From the NCBI GenBank assembly GCA_029907345.1, contig JARYMB010000001.1:62001-126000 (forward strand): 64,000 nt of DNA. Reading direction: 5' to 3'. The DNA comes from Methanolinea sp. (lineage in GTDB: Archaea; Halobacteriota; Methanomicrobia; Methanomicrobiales; Methanospirillaceae). Every line of letters starts with the position of its first letter. The first letter of the stretch is position 1. Of the stretch, positions 19,003 through 27,922 are shown one piece after another. The notes under the pieces were generated by a model. That model was not told the origin of the DNA. It saw only the letters and a program-made list of their open reading frames with translations, and searched no databases. The translations under genes and the position numbers were made by a program.

Positions 19003-20409
19003 TCATACCCCGGCAGTGTCCCGGGCATCCCACCGGGCCCCCGCCGCCCTTGAAAAGAGGTATGCGGGGACCAGGAGAAAGACTGACAGGAAGGCGTATA
19101 GGGAGCTTGCAAAGGAGATCGCAGCAAGGATGGCAAGTGCCACCCCGTCGAGGACAAGGTAAGTGAAAAGGACACGCACGTCATAGACGAGAACGCCCGG
19201 GAAAAGCCCGCAGAGGAATGCCATCACGCTGGCGGCATAGACGGAGATCGAGATGCAGAGGACGACGGCCGGGGCAACCATCTCCGGCCCGGAAGACATT
19301 CCTGTCACCGCCCCGATGAATACTGCGGGGAGAGCCTGCAGGAGCAGGAACGTGGTCATCTTGCCGGCAATCAGGGTGCTGACGGAGAGGGGGAGGCAGG
19401 AATAGGGCCCGAACGAATCGAATTCCGTCACCCACGTGTAGATGGTCGAGGCAATGATGCCCGTGGTGAGGCTGAAGATCACGATCAACCCGTGGGGAGG
19501 AAGGGAACTTTCCAGAAGCGAGAGGAAGAACCAGATCACGACGAGGGGTATTAAGAAAGAGAAGAGGGCCTGGCCGATGCCGATGCCGCTCCGGGAGAGA
19601 TCGAGGAAATCCTTTGCGACGATCGGTGATTGGGGAAGGAACGAGAGCACCTTTGCAAGGCGCCCGAGCATCCGGCCGTACGTCCTTGTCGAACCAGTCC
19701 CTTCCGGGGAAAAGAGCACGACTGATGCGGTAAACAGGGCGGCAATGGCAATGGATATCCCAAGGAACGTCATCCACGAGAACCCCGAATAGAGGAGGTA
19801 AGGGGGAAAGAGCAGGGCGGGGTTTGTGCCTGACCAGGCAGAGTACACCCCGCCCGCGATACCCGGAACGATCACTGCGAGGAAACAGGCTGTTTTTGAC
19901 CTGACATAGAGGGACGAGAGGAGGAAAACCACGCAGAGCCCGAGGAGGAATGAAAGGGAAAGTGTCAGCAGGAGGAGGAGTGCCCGTGAGAGGGGAATCC
20001 CCAAAAAAGGCGATGCGGCGATGTACCCGCCCCCGAAGGGAAGAACCCAGAGGAAGAAATAGTAGACGATGTCCTTTACGACGAAGTTTGTAAAGATGAA
20101 CCGCTCTGAAAGGGGCAGGTTCCGGCTTGAATACACGAGGAGACTTGCCTGGCCAAACCTCCTGTTCATCATCTCGTTCCCGAGGAGCCCGAAGCCCCCG
20201 ACCATGAACCCGAGGAGAAGGAAGGAGGCATGGGCAAGAAACGCAAGGTCACCTGCAGGGAACGCGACAGAGAGCAGAGGGAGCAGGAACGAGCCCATGA
20301 ACACGATTCCAAAGATCATTACCGGGAAGAGCGCAAAGGAAATGCTCCCGAACATCGTGGAGTGCATCCTCCACTCCTCTTTCATGAGGCAGGAAAAGAG
20401 GTCAGGCAT
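19003..20409 (-). CDS. ABC-2 type transporter permease
   Basis: Large multi-TM protein overlapping an ABC ATPase; start trimmed to MPDLFSCLMKEEW. Confidence 0.75.
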   Translation of the reverse strand: MPDLFSCLMKEEWRMHSTMFGSISFALFPVMIFGIVFMGSFLLPLLSVAFPAGDLAFLAHASFLLLGFMVGGFGLLGNEMMNRRFGQASLLVYSSRNLPLSERFIFTNFVVKDIVYYFFLWVLPFGGGYIAASPFLGIPLSRALLLLLTLSLSFLLGLCVVFLLSSLYVRSKTACFLAVIVPGIAGGVYSAWSGTNPALLFPPYLLYSGFSWMTFLGISIAIAALFTASVVLFSPEGTGSTRTYGRMLGRLAKVLSFLPQSPIVAKDFLDLSRSGIGIGQALFSFLIPLVVIWFFLSLLESSLPPHGLIVIFSLTTGIIASTIYTWVTEFDSFGPYSCLPLSVSTLIAGKMTTFLLLQALPAVFIGAVTGMSSGPEMVAPAVVLCISISVYAASVMAFLCGLFPGVLVYDVRVLFTYLVLDGVALAILAAISFASSLYAFLSVFLLVPAYLFSRAAGARWDARDTAGV

Positions 20410-21127
20410 GGCCACCCTTCCGGACGAGAGAGAGGAAGAACCCGGGGAGATGCCCGCCACCCGCGGTTACATCAGCGACCGATCCTGCATGGAGGAGTTT
20501 TCCCCGGTGGAGGATTGCAAACCCGGAACAGATCTCTTCAGCAACTTCGAGGATGTGCGTCGAGAGAAAGATGGTGTTTTTCTTCCTCACGTAATCGATG
20601 AGGAATTCCTTGACCACGTCCTGCATGAGGGGATCGAGGTTGATCAGGGGCTCGTCGATCAGGGCGAGGACAGGTTCATGGATGAATGCCTGCGCGAACA
20701 TGAGCTTCTGGCGGGTCCCCCTCGAGAGGTCCTTGCAGAGCACATCCTTTTTATCTCTGAATTCGAGGATATCGAACCATTTTTCCGCCCTTTCCGCGAT
20801 GTCGGGGATCTTCCTCACGGCCCCGACGAACTCCAGGTATTCCATCGCTGTCAGGAAACTGGGCGGGGACTCCTGTTCGGGGATGATCCCGACTCTTTCC
20901 CTCACCCGGATGCCCTCCTTTTCCGCGTCAAGGCCAAGCACCGTTGCATAACCCCCGGTCGGCCGCACCTGGCCGGTCAGCACCTTTATCATGGTCGTCT
21001 TGCCGGATCCGTTCGGTCCGAGGAGGCCGAAAAGTGCCCCCTCTTCCACCGAGAGGGAGACGCTGTCAAGGGCCGTAACGTCTCCGTAGACCTTGGAAAG
21101 CCCGTGTGTCTCGATCACCGCTGCCAT
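20402..21127 (-). CDS. ABC transporter ATP-binding protein (ABC-2 exporter type)
   Basis: GLLGPNGSGKTTMIKVL; LSRGTRQKLMFAQAFIHEPVLALIDEPLINLDP. Confidence 0.93.
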   Translation of the reverse strand: MAAVIETHGLSKVYGDVTALDSVSLSVEEGALFGLLGPNGSGKTTMIKVLTGQVRPTGGYATVLGLDAEKEGIRVRERVGIIPEQESPPSFLTAMEYLEFVGAVRKIPDIAERAEKWFDILEFRDKKDVLCKDLSRGTRQKLMFAQAFIHEPVLALIDEPLINLDPLMQDVVKEFLIDYVRKKNTIFLSTHILEVAEEICSGFAILHRGKLLHAGSVADVTAGGGHLPGFFLSLVRKGGHA

Positions 21128-21278
21128 TATCTTGTGCTCCTGGAAAAAATGCCCATGAAAATTACCCCGGGAAGATACCCTAACATACTGTTATTGGAGA
21201 GAGGTCCCTTTAATAGGATTACTCCCTGCAGGAAACAGCGGGTGGGTTCATGTCCTTTCCCGTCATATACCAGACCGG

Positions 21279-21881
21279 ATGAAAATCTCCCCCGTGATAC
21301 TGGCACTGATCCTCGGTATCGGCGTATGCATCTGTCTTGGAATGTGTCTCCTGTTCCGGGACCAGGTTCAGCAGGATGGAATACGCACATCGGGAACCGA
21401 TGTGACACGGAATATCACTGGTCATGGGGCTCCGGCAGTAACACCGGCAGGCGACCGGTTGGCGGGGATGACACCGGTACAAACCGGGGGGACAACCCCG
21501 GTAACCGTCTATCCGGCTCCTACTCCCCGCCCCGTTGCATTCACACTGGAGTCGGGGGCCCCCGCAGGTTGCGGTCTTACCTGCCGGGAGACGACGGCGA
21601 CGATAACGAACACGGGAGACGAGACAGCCCATTCCGTCTGCGTTGTCCTGGAGGTTTTCAACGATGCCGGAGAGAGGATTTTTATCAACGGGGGCCCATC
21701 CGTCGAGAGGTGCATCGGGGACCTGCCGGGAGGGTCGCTGAGGACGGAAACGATACAGATTAACGCCGATTGTGGTTTTCTTGCAACAAGGTGCATCGGT
21801 CATACACTGATCCTGAAAACACGGGTCAGATCGCTCGAAAAGATCCAGGAGTTCCCCGATATCGTCATGCAGGTATCATAA
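21279..21881 (+). CDS. Secreted/membrane-anchored hypothetical protein
   Basis: N-terminal TM/signal MKISPVILALILGIGVCICLGMCLLF, Thr/Pro-rich linker, then a beta-rich domain. Confidence 0.7.
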   Translation: MKISPVILALILGIGVCICLGMCLLFRDQVQQDGIRTSGTDVTRNITGHGAPAVTPAGDRLAGMTPVQTGGTTPVTVYPAPTPRPVAFTLESGAPAGCGLTCRETTATITNTGDETAHSVCVVLEVFNDAGERIFINGGPSVERCIGDLPGGSLRTETIQINADCGFLATRCIGHTLILKTRVRSLEKIQEFPDIVMQVS

Positions 21882-22496
21882 TAACCCCCTTCGTCATTTC
21901 AAGGGGGATGGGTTGTATATTTTTTTGCAGCATGTCGCAGTTTCGGCTTGATGAAATGAGAGAAGAAAAAGCGTGTTCATATGAGATTGAGGCCTCCGCG
22001 ACATTCTGGTCGTGACCATGAGCGGGAACTTCTCCATCCCGTCCATCCTGTGCACCGAAAGGACCCCCGGGACCGGAAATATCCTCTTCTCGGTGGACTG
22101 GCCTGACGAGCGGCCGCAGGAAGCGGTGGACGCGCTCAACCACCCCCCTCTTCCTGACCGACTAAGAGAAGATAGTATATAGGAACGCCGAGCGCGTGCT
22201 GAAGCTCGGTTGAGGCGGGCGGGGAATAACGTCCGGTAGACCCGCCGCCGCCCGGCCTGGTTACCCGCTCACCGGCCCCTCTTTTTGGAGATACACGAGC
22301 AGCCGGTCGGTTGCAAGTATGCTCGACGATACCGAGTGCGGTGCCGACCCCCCATGGAGATGATGAGGGTACGCTGTATCTTCGCTGTCCTCTCCTGCTT
22401 CAGTAACCCGTCATTATCTCCGGTGATGAAATTTACCTCCGGCCGATAATCTTCGGTAATTGCGCCGAACCTGGTACGGTAGTGTTGTTCTGCAAT

Positions 22497-22512
22497 AGTT
22501 GCATACGCAACT
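22497..22512. promoter_or_regulatory. Candidate MarR operator
   Basis: Perfect inverted repeat AGTTGC-ATAC-GCAACT 44 bp upstream of the MarR gene. Confidence 0.55.
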
Positions 22513-22555
22513 TTTATGCCGGAACCCTGCTCACCTTTACTGCTACTGATGCCCG

Positions 22556-23017
22556 ATGCACCCTGACCTTCCCCTGGGAGCCATTTTCTCCCTCATTCAC
22601 CGGAACCACTCCATCGCCCTGAACAGGCACCTGGTGCCACGGGGTCTTGCCGCCGGGCAGTTCCCCATCCTGATGTACCTGTCCCGGAAAGAAGGTGTGA
22701 TGCAGGAAACCCTTGCGCGCTTCTTCTACCTCGACAAGGCAACGGTTGCCCGTGCCGTGCGGCGGCTGGAACGGGGCGGTTTCATCTCCCGGAGAAAAAT
22801 ACCCGGGAAACGCAGGGCCTGGGGGCTTTTCCTGACGGAAAAAGGAAGGGGAACAATCGCCGAGATCCTCGGTATCGAGGCGGAATGGGAGGAGGAGCTC
22901 CTTTCTGTCCTTGCGAGGGAGGACCGTAACCTTGTCCGGGACCTTCTGGGGGTCCTTGCGCGACAGAGCATGCACCTGATAGGAGAGGGATGCGGGGATG
23001 GCTGCACAGGCGGATAG
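22556..23017 (+). CDS. MarR-family transcriptional regulator
   Basis: Winged-helix pattern LAAGQFPILMYLSRKEGVMQETLARFFYLDKATVARAVRRLERGGFI. Confidence 0.9.
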   Translation: MHPDLPLGAIFSLIHRNHSIALNRHLVPRGLAAGQFPILMYLSRKEGVMQETLARFFYLDKATVARAVRRLERGGFISRRKIPGKRRAWGLFLTEKGRGTIAEILGIEAEWEEELLSVLAREDRNLVRDLLGVLARQSMHLIGEGCGDGCTGG

Positions 23018-24407
23018 AGTGGGGGACACACCTGATCGTGCATTCGACGAGCAGGTGACACGCGGCGTCAGCATCCTCCGTGGAGACCCAAAGGTTGCCG
23101 TGAGGAAACTTGCCGGGCCGATGATTGTTGCCATGCTCCTGATTGCGATCTATAACCTCGCAGATGCCGTCTGGGTCTCCGGCATCGGTTCCGATGCCCT
23201 CGCCGGTGTCGGCTTCGTCACCCCGCTCTTCATGATTCTGATGGGACTCTCCAACGGGCTGGGGGCAGGGGCGACCTCCGTTGTCGCCCGGTGCATCGGG
23301 GCCCGGGATAAGGAGGGGGCAGATACTGCGGCCACCCACGCCATCCTCACCGCTTTCCTCGTTTCAGCGGTCCTGATGGTCATATTTGTGCTCTACCTCC
23401 GCCCCATCGTGGTACTGCTCGGTGCAGGCCCGGTAACCGATATCTCGGTGGAGTACGGGCAGATCGTCTTCCTGGGGACGATATTCTTCCTCGTCGTCCA
23501 GATGGCCTATGCCGTCCTCCGGGCCGAGGGGGATACAAAAAGGACGATGTATGCAATGGCCGTCTCGTCAGTCCTCAATATCATCCTCGACCCGGTCCTC
23601 ATCTACTGGGCAGGGCTCGGGGTCGCCGGTGCAGCGATTGCAACCGTCATCTCGATAGCCTCGGTCCTCGTGGTGCTTGCATACTGGTTCCTTGTCAGGA
23701 GGGATACCTTTGTGACTCTGAAAATCAGGGGTTTCTCGCCGGACGTGCGGATCTTCCGGTCCATCCTTGGTGTGGGAATCCCGGCAAGCCTCGAGTACCT
23801 CCTCCTCTCGGTCATGTCCCTTTCGATGAATCTCATCCTCGTCACGATCGCGGGCACCGATGCAGTTGCCGTCTATACCTCGGGCTGGAGGATCGTGATG
23901 TTTGCAATCGTCCCCCTGATAGGGATCGCAACATCGGTCATTGCCGTTTCAGGGGCGGCATACGGGGCAAGGGAATTCGAGAAGATCCGCACCGTGCACC
24001 GCTACTCGATCCGTATCGGGGTTGCCATCGGCTTCGTGACCGGTATCCTCACCTACCTGCTCTCTCCCCAGATCACTGCACTCTTCACGTATTCACCCGA
24101 AAGCGCCCACCTCTCCCCGGCCTTTATCCTCTTCTTCCAGACCATGTGCTTCTTTTACCCCTTCATCCCGCTGGGCATGTTCTCGTCCTCCGTCTTCCAG
24201 GGGACGGGGCACGGCGTCACGTCCCTTGTCATCAGCCTCCTGCGTGCCCTTGCCTTCGATATCGTCTTTGCATTCATCCTTGGCATTGTGCTCGGGCTTG
24301 GCGAGTTTGGTGTCTATTCCGGGATCGTCGTCGGGAATATTATCGGCGGTTTCATCGGGTACCTCTGGGCAGGGGTCTTCCTCGACCGCCTGGTACGGAT
24401 CGACTGA
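22998..24407 (+). CDS. MATE family efflux transporter
   Basis: 12-TM-like protein; AGPMIVAMLLIAIYNLADAVWVSGIG...GLSNGLGAGATSVVARCIGA; overlaps marR. Confidence 0.93.
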   Translation: MAAQADRVGDTPDRAFDEQVTRGVSILRGDPKVAVRKLAGPMIVAMLLIAIYNLADAVWVSGIGSDALAGVGFVTPLFMILMGLSNGLGAGATSVVARCIGARDKEGADTAATHAILTAFLVSAVLMVIFVLYLRPIVVLLGAGPVTDISVEYGQIVFLGTIFFLVVQMAYAVLRAEGDTKRTMYAMAVSSVLNIILDPVLIYWAGLGVAGAAIATVISIASVLVVLAYWFLVRRDTFVTLKIRGFSPDVRIFRSILGVGIPASLEYLLLSVMSLSMNLILVTIAGTDAVAVYTSGWRIVMFAIVPLIGIATSVIAVSGAAYGAREFEKIRTVHRYSIRIGVAIGFVTGILTYLLSPQITALFTYSPESAHLSPAFILFFQTMCFFYPFIPLGMFSSSVFQGTGHGVTSLVISLLRALAFDIVFAFILGIVLGLGEFGVYSGIVVGNIIGGFIGYLWAGVFLDRLVRID

Positions 24408-24703
24408 CAAAATGGGGTTTTCTATTCCATTTCTTTCTCCTTTTGTTTACGAGAGAAGATTGAATTGGGTTTTTCGTGTGCATGAGGTAACATTCCCTCA
24501 CAGGCCTTGTGGCAGTGCCCGGGGTGGACTGTCGCTGCCAGCCTCATCTCAGCCCTGGTCCTGGTAGTGCTCCTGCGAGGGAAGACCGGGTGATCAGACC
24601 TCCTGCGTAGCATATCGGGAGTAGCTGGTTTAGGCCGGACCATTCTTTATCAGGGTTCAGTCCAATCTCTCACAAGTCAATCACGAGGAAAGATGTTGTT
24701 TTC

Positions 24704-25564
24704 ATGGGCATGATCGGGAAGGTTGAGGTCAGTAACCCGGAAAAAGTGCTGTTCCCCGGAATGGGAATAACCAAGAGAGATATCATCGGGTACTACATCC
24801 GGATCGCGCCAAGGATGCTGCCGTGGCTCGCCGGAAGGCCGGTCGTCCAAAACAGGTTTCCGGACGGGATCGATCACCCCGGTTTTTTCGAGAAGAATGC
24901 TCCGCGAGAGACTCCGAACTGGGTAACGCTCTCGCCTCACCTGACCGAAACCGACAGGAAAATGGTGAACTACATTGTCTGCGATAATGCAGATACCCTG
25001 ATATGGCTTGCCAATCTGGCTGCAATTGAGTTCAATATCACTCTTTCCCAGGCAAATGACCCCGAAAGTCCCGACTTTGCTCTCTTTGACATCGACCCGG
25101 AACCTCCGGCCGCATTAAAAGAAACTGTGCAGGTTGCCCTGGCACTCGACGAATTTCTCGAGGGACTCGGGATAAGGGGCTATATCAAGACCTCAGGGAA
25201 AAAAGGGCTGCACATCGTGGTCCCGCTCAAACCCGGCTATACTTTCCGCCAGGTCCGGAATTTCGTGCATGCAACCGGCAGACTGCTGGCGCGTGACCTC
25301 GGGGTGGTGGTATCAGAGTTTTCCCGTTCAAGAGAGCCGGGCACAGTATTCGTGGACTACCTCCAGAACGCAGCATGGAAAACCATGGCCTGCCCCTACT
25401 CTCTCCGGCCGGTACAGGGGGCACCGGTCTCGTGCCCGCTCTCCCGGGAAGAGGTAACTCCCTCGCTGAACCCCCAGGATTTTAATATTCGAACGGTCAT
25501 TTCCAGGACAAAGGATCCCTGGAAAGGAATTTTCGAAGATCGCCAGGATATCCCGGTGAGATGA
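24704..25564 (+). CDS. LigD-type polymerase domain protein (AEP primase-polymerase, NHEJ)
   Basis: NPEKVLFPGMGITKRDIIGYY; FALFDIDPEP (metal DxD); KTSGKKGLHIVVPL. Confidence 0.95.
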   Translation: MGMIGKVEVSNPEKVLFPGMGITKRDIIGYYIRIAPRMLPWLAGRPVVQNRFPDGIDHPGFFEKNAPRETPNWVTLSPHLTETDRKMVNYIVCDNADTLIWLANLAAIEFNITLSQANDPESPDFALFDIDPEPPAALKETVQVALALDEFLEGLGIRGYIKTSGKKGLHIVVPLKPGYTFRQVRNFVHATGRLLARDLGVVVSEFSRSREPGTVFVDYLQNAAWKTMACPYSLRPVQGAPVSCPLSREEVTPSLNPQDFNIRTVISRTKDPWKGIFEDRQDIPVR

Positions 25565-25565
25565 G

Positions 25566-26366
25566 ATGACCAAAAATACCAAACCCCCCGGAATTCCGCA
25601 CCGCCCGATATGGACCGGGTCGATCAGCATAGGACTGGTGAACGTTCCGGTCAGACTCCTGACCATGGTCAGGGATCACTCGATCCCGTTCCGGCTCCTC
25701 CACAGGGCTGACGGCCAGCCCATCGAGTACCAGCGGGTATGTACCAGGGATAACCAAATTGTGCCCTGGGAGGATGTCGTCCGGGGATACGAGGTAAAGA
25801 AAGACGAATTCGTGGTATTCGGGAACGAAGAACTGGAGGCAATGAAACCCGAGTCCGACAGGAGAATCCGTCTCGAAAAATTCGTGTATTCCTTCTCTGT
25901 CGATCCGGTGTACTTCAACAAGAGCTATCTTCTCGTCCCCGACAAAAGCGAAGATGCCTATTCGCTGCTTCTGGCGGCATTCAGGAAGACGGGAAGGGCC
26001 GGCGTGGGAATGGTGACCCTCCGGACCAAGGAATATCCCGCACTCGTCCGGGAGTACCATGATGCACTTATCCTGACCACCCTGCATTACGCGGACGAGG
26101 TTGTAAACCCCCTGGACATGGAAGAGATCCGGAAGTTGTCCGAACCATCGGAAAAAGAACTGGGTCTGGCCGAAAAGATCATCAAAGACCTCTCCGGAGA
26201 GTTTGATATCACCGAGTTCAGGGATACCTACCGTGAACGCTTAAACGTGCTGATCCAGGAAAAGATGGAAGGAAAAACCGTTACCAGAGAAAAGCCTGCG
26301 GCGGAGGAGGCAAGGAAACTCATGGACGCCCTGCAGGAAACACTCGCCAGGCTCGAACATAAATGA
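25566..26366 (+). CDS. ku: Ku protein (NHEJ DNA-end binding)
   Basis: RPIWTGSISIGLVNVPVRLLTMV...PIEYQRVCTRDNQIVPWEDVVRGYEVKKDEFVVF. Confidence 0.96.
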   Translation: MTKNTKPPGIPHRPIWTGSISIGLVNVPVRLLTMVRDHSIPFRLLHRADGQPIEYQRVCTRDNQIVPWEDVVRGYEVKKDEFVVFGNEELEAMKPESDRRIRLEKFVYSFSVDPVYFNKSYLLVPDKSEDAYSLLLAAFRKTGRAGVGMVTLRTKEYPALVREYHDALILTTLHYADEVVNPLDMEEIRKLSEPSEKELGLAEKIIKDLSGEFDITEFRDTYRERLNVLIQEKMEGKTVTREKPAAEEARKLMDALQETLARLEHK

Positions 26367-27316
26367 GCGATGCGTACATGCCCATGCTGGCCCGCGAAGC
26401 GGTTGCTCCTTTTGATTCGCCAGAATGGCTCTTCGAGATCAAGTGGGACGGGATCCGTGCACTCTGCACTATCGGCCGGTCCGGTGAAGTCAGTCTCCGG
26501 AGCCGGAACGGGAGGGAACTCCTGGGGATATTTCCCGAGATCGGCGAGATAGCGGGTCTCGCCCCGGCCTCCAGTGTCCTTGACGGTGAAATCGTGGCCA
26601 TGCGCGGAGGAAAACCCGATTTCCAGGCCCTCATGCAGCGGGCCCGGAAGACCGACCCCCAGGAGATTGCGTACCTGTCGGGACAGGAACCCGTTACCTA
26701 CGTTGTCTTTGATATCCTTGAATGCCGTGGAAAACCACTCATCGGTCTCCCCCTGACGAGTCGGAAAGCCCTCCTGGAACGCGACGTACACGAGGGACGT
26801 CACGTGGTCCGATCCCGCCCTGTGGAAGGAAGAGGAAAGGAATATTTCGAAATCGTGAGCCGGGAAGGGATCGAGGGAATCATCGCCAAGAAAAAGTCGA
26901 GCACCTACGAACCGGGGGCAAGGAGCGGCAACTGGCTGAAAATAAAGCGGGTCCTGACCTGCGACTGCGTGGTCTTCGGGTACACCCGGGGAAAGGGAGA
27001 GCTCCGGTCGACTTTCGGCGCCCTGGTCCTGGGACTCTACGATGGATCTATCCCCGTTTACGCAGGAAAAGTGGGCACAGGCTTCTCGGGGGCGCTGCGC
27101 AGGGAACTCAAAGAACGCCTCGCAGGTCTCGGGGAGGGGAAGCCTCTTTCGGGGGCCGGGAAAGGCGTGATCTGGGTGGAACCAGTCATTGTCTGCGAGG
27201 TTGCATACATGTCGGTCACCCGTGACGGTATACTCCGGGCACCCCGGTTCATGCGGTTGCGCCTGGACAAACCGCCGCGGGAGTGCGGGACTGACCAGCT
27301 GAAAAGGGAGTCGTGA
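26363..27316 (+). CDS. ATP-dependent DNA ligase (LigD ligase-domain type)
   Basis: EIKWDGIRAL (KxDG), SRNGRELL, VLDGEIVA, EGIIAKKKSS, WLKIK. Confidence 0.95.
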   Translation: MSDAYMPMLAREAVAPFDSPEWLFEIKWDGIRALCTIGRSGEVSLRSRNGRELLGIFPEIGEIAGLAPASSVLDGEIVAMRGGKPDFQALMQRARKTDPQEIAYLSGQEPVTYVVFDILECRGKPLIGLPLTSRKALLERDVHEGRHVVRSRPVEGRGKEYFEIVSREGIEGIIAKKKSSTYEPGARSGNWLKIKRVLTCDCVVFGYTRGKGELRSTFGALVLGLYDGSIPVYAGKVGTGFSGALRRELKERLAGLGEGKPLSGAGKGVIWVEPVIVCEVAYMSVTRDGILRAPRFMRLRLDKPPRECGTDQLKRES

Positions 27317-27320
27317 AACC

Positions 27321-27776
27321 ATGGAAGCTGATGAATACAACAAAAAGAGAGATTTTAGGAAAACGCCGGAGCCCGCCGGTATGCCGGAGCCAAAAAGGGC
27401 CAAAGACCCGCGCTTCGTGGTGCAGGAGCATCAATCCTCCACCCGCCACTTCGATCTTCGGCTCGAGCGGGACGGGGTGCTCCAGTCCTGGGCAGTCCCG
27501 AAGGGCATCCCTCAAACAAAGGGTGTCAGGAACCTGGCCATCCGGACGGAAGACCACCCCCTCGAATACGCGGATTTCGAGGGGACGATTCCTGAAGGGG
27601 AATATGGTGCCGGAGAGGTGAAGATATGGGACCACGGTTTCTATGAGCCGCTCGAATGGGGCGAGGACAAGATCGAGGTTATGCTGAAAGGAAACCGCAT
27701 CAGCGGTGTGTACGTGCTCGTAAGGTATAAAAAGGCGGGTGGGAACGACTGGCTCCTCCTCAAGGCGAGGGAGTAG
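27321..27776 (+). CDS. LigD-type 3'-phosphoesterase
   Basis: RFVVQEHQSSTRHFDLRLERDGVLQSWAVPKG; AIRTEDHPLEYADFEGTIPEGEYGAG. Confidence 0.95.
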   Translation: MEADEYNKKRDFRKTPEPAGMPEPKRAKDPRFVVQEHQSSTRHFDLRLERDGVLQSWAVPKGIPQTKGVRNLAIRTEDHPLEYADFEGTIPEGEYGAGEVKIWDHGFYEPLEWGEDKIEVMLKGNRISGVYVLVRYKKAGGNDWLLLKARE

Positions 27777-27922
27777 CCGGCAACATTGCTTTTTTCTCAA
27801 TGATTCCATACCCTCTTTTCACTTTCTCCGTCTCCCCCGTTTGGAAAGGGAAAATGCCCCGGTTTCCGCGGGGTCTGCCCCTGACCATTGCCGGACCATT
27901 GCCGGATAAGGGTGCCCGGGAC

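Noticed and set aside
24422-24643. 73-aa minus-strand ORF upstream of the NHEJ operon
   Set aside because: No recognisable features, no ribosome-binding context seen; more likely intergenic/promoter DNA.
26228-27403. 391-aa minus-strand ORF
   Set aside because: Fully antisense to the DNA ligase gene, whose protein motifs are unambiguous; GC-rich shadow ORF.
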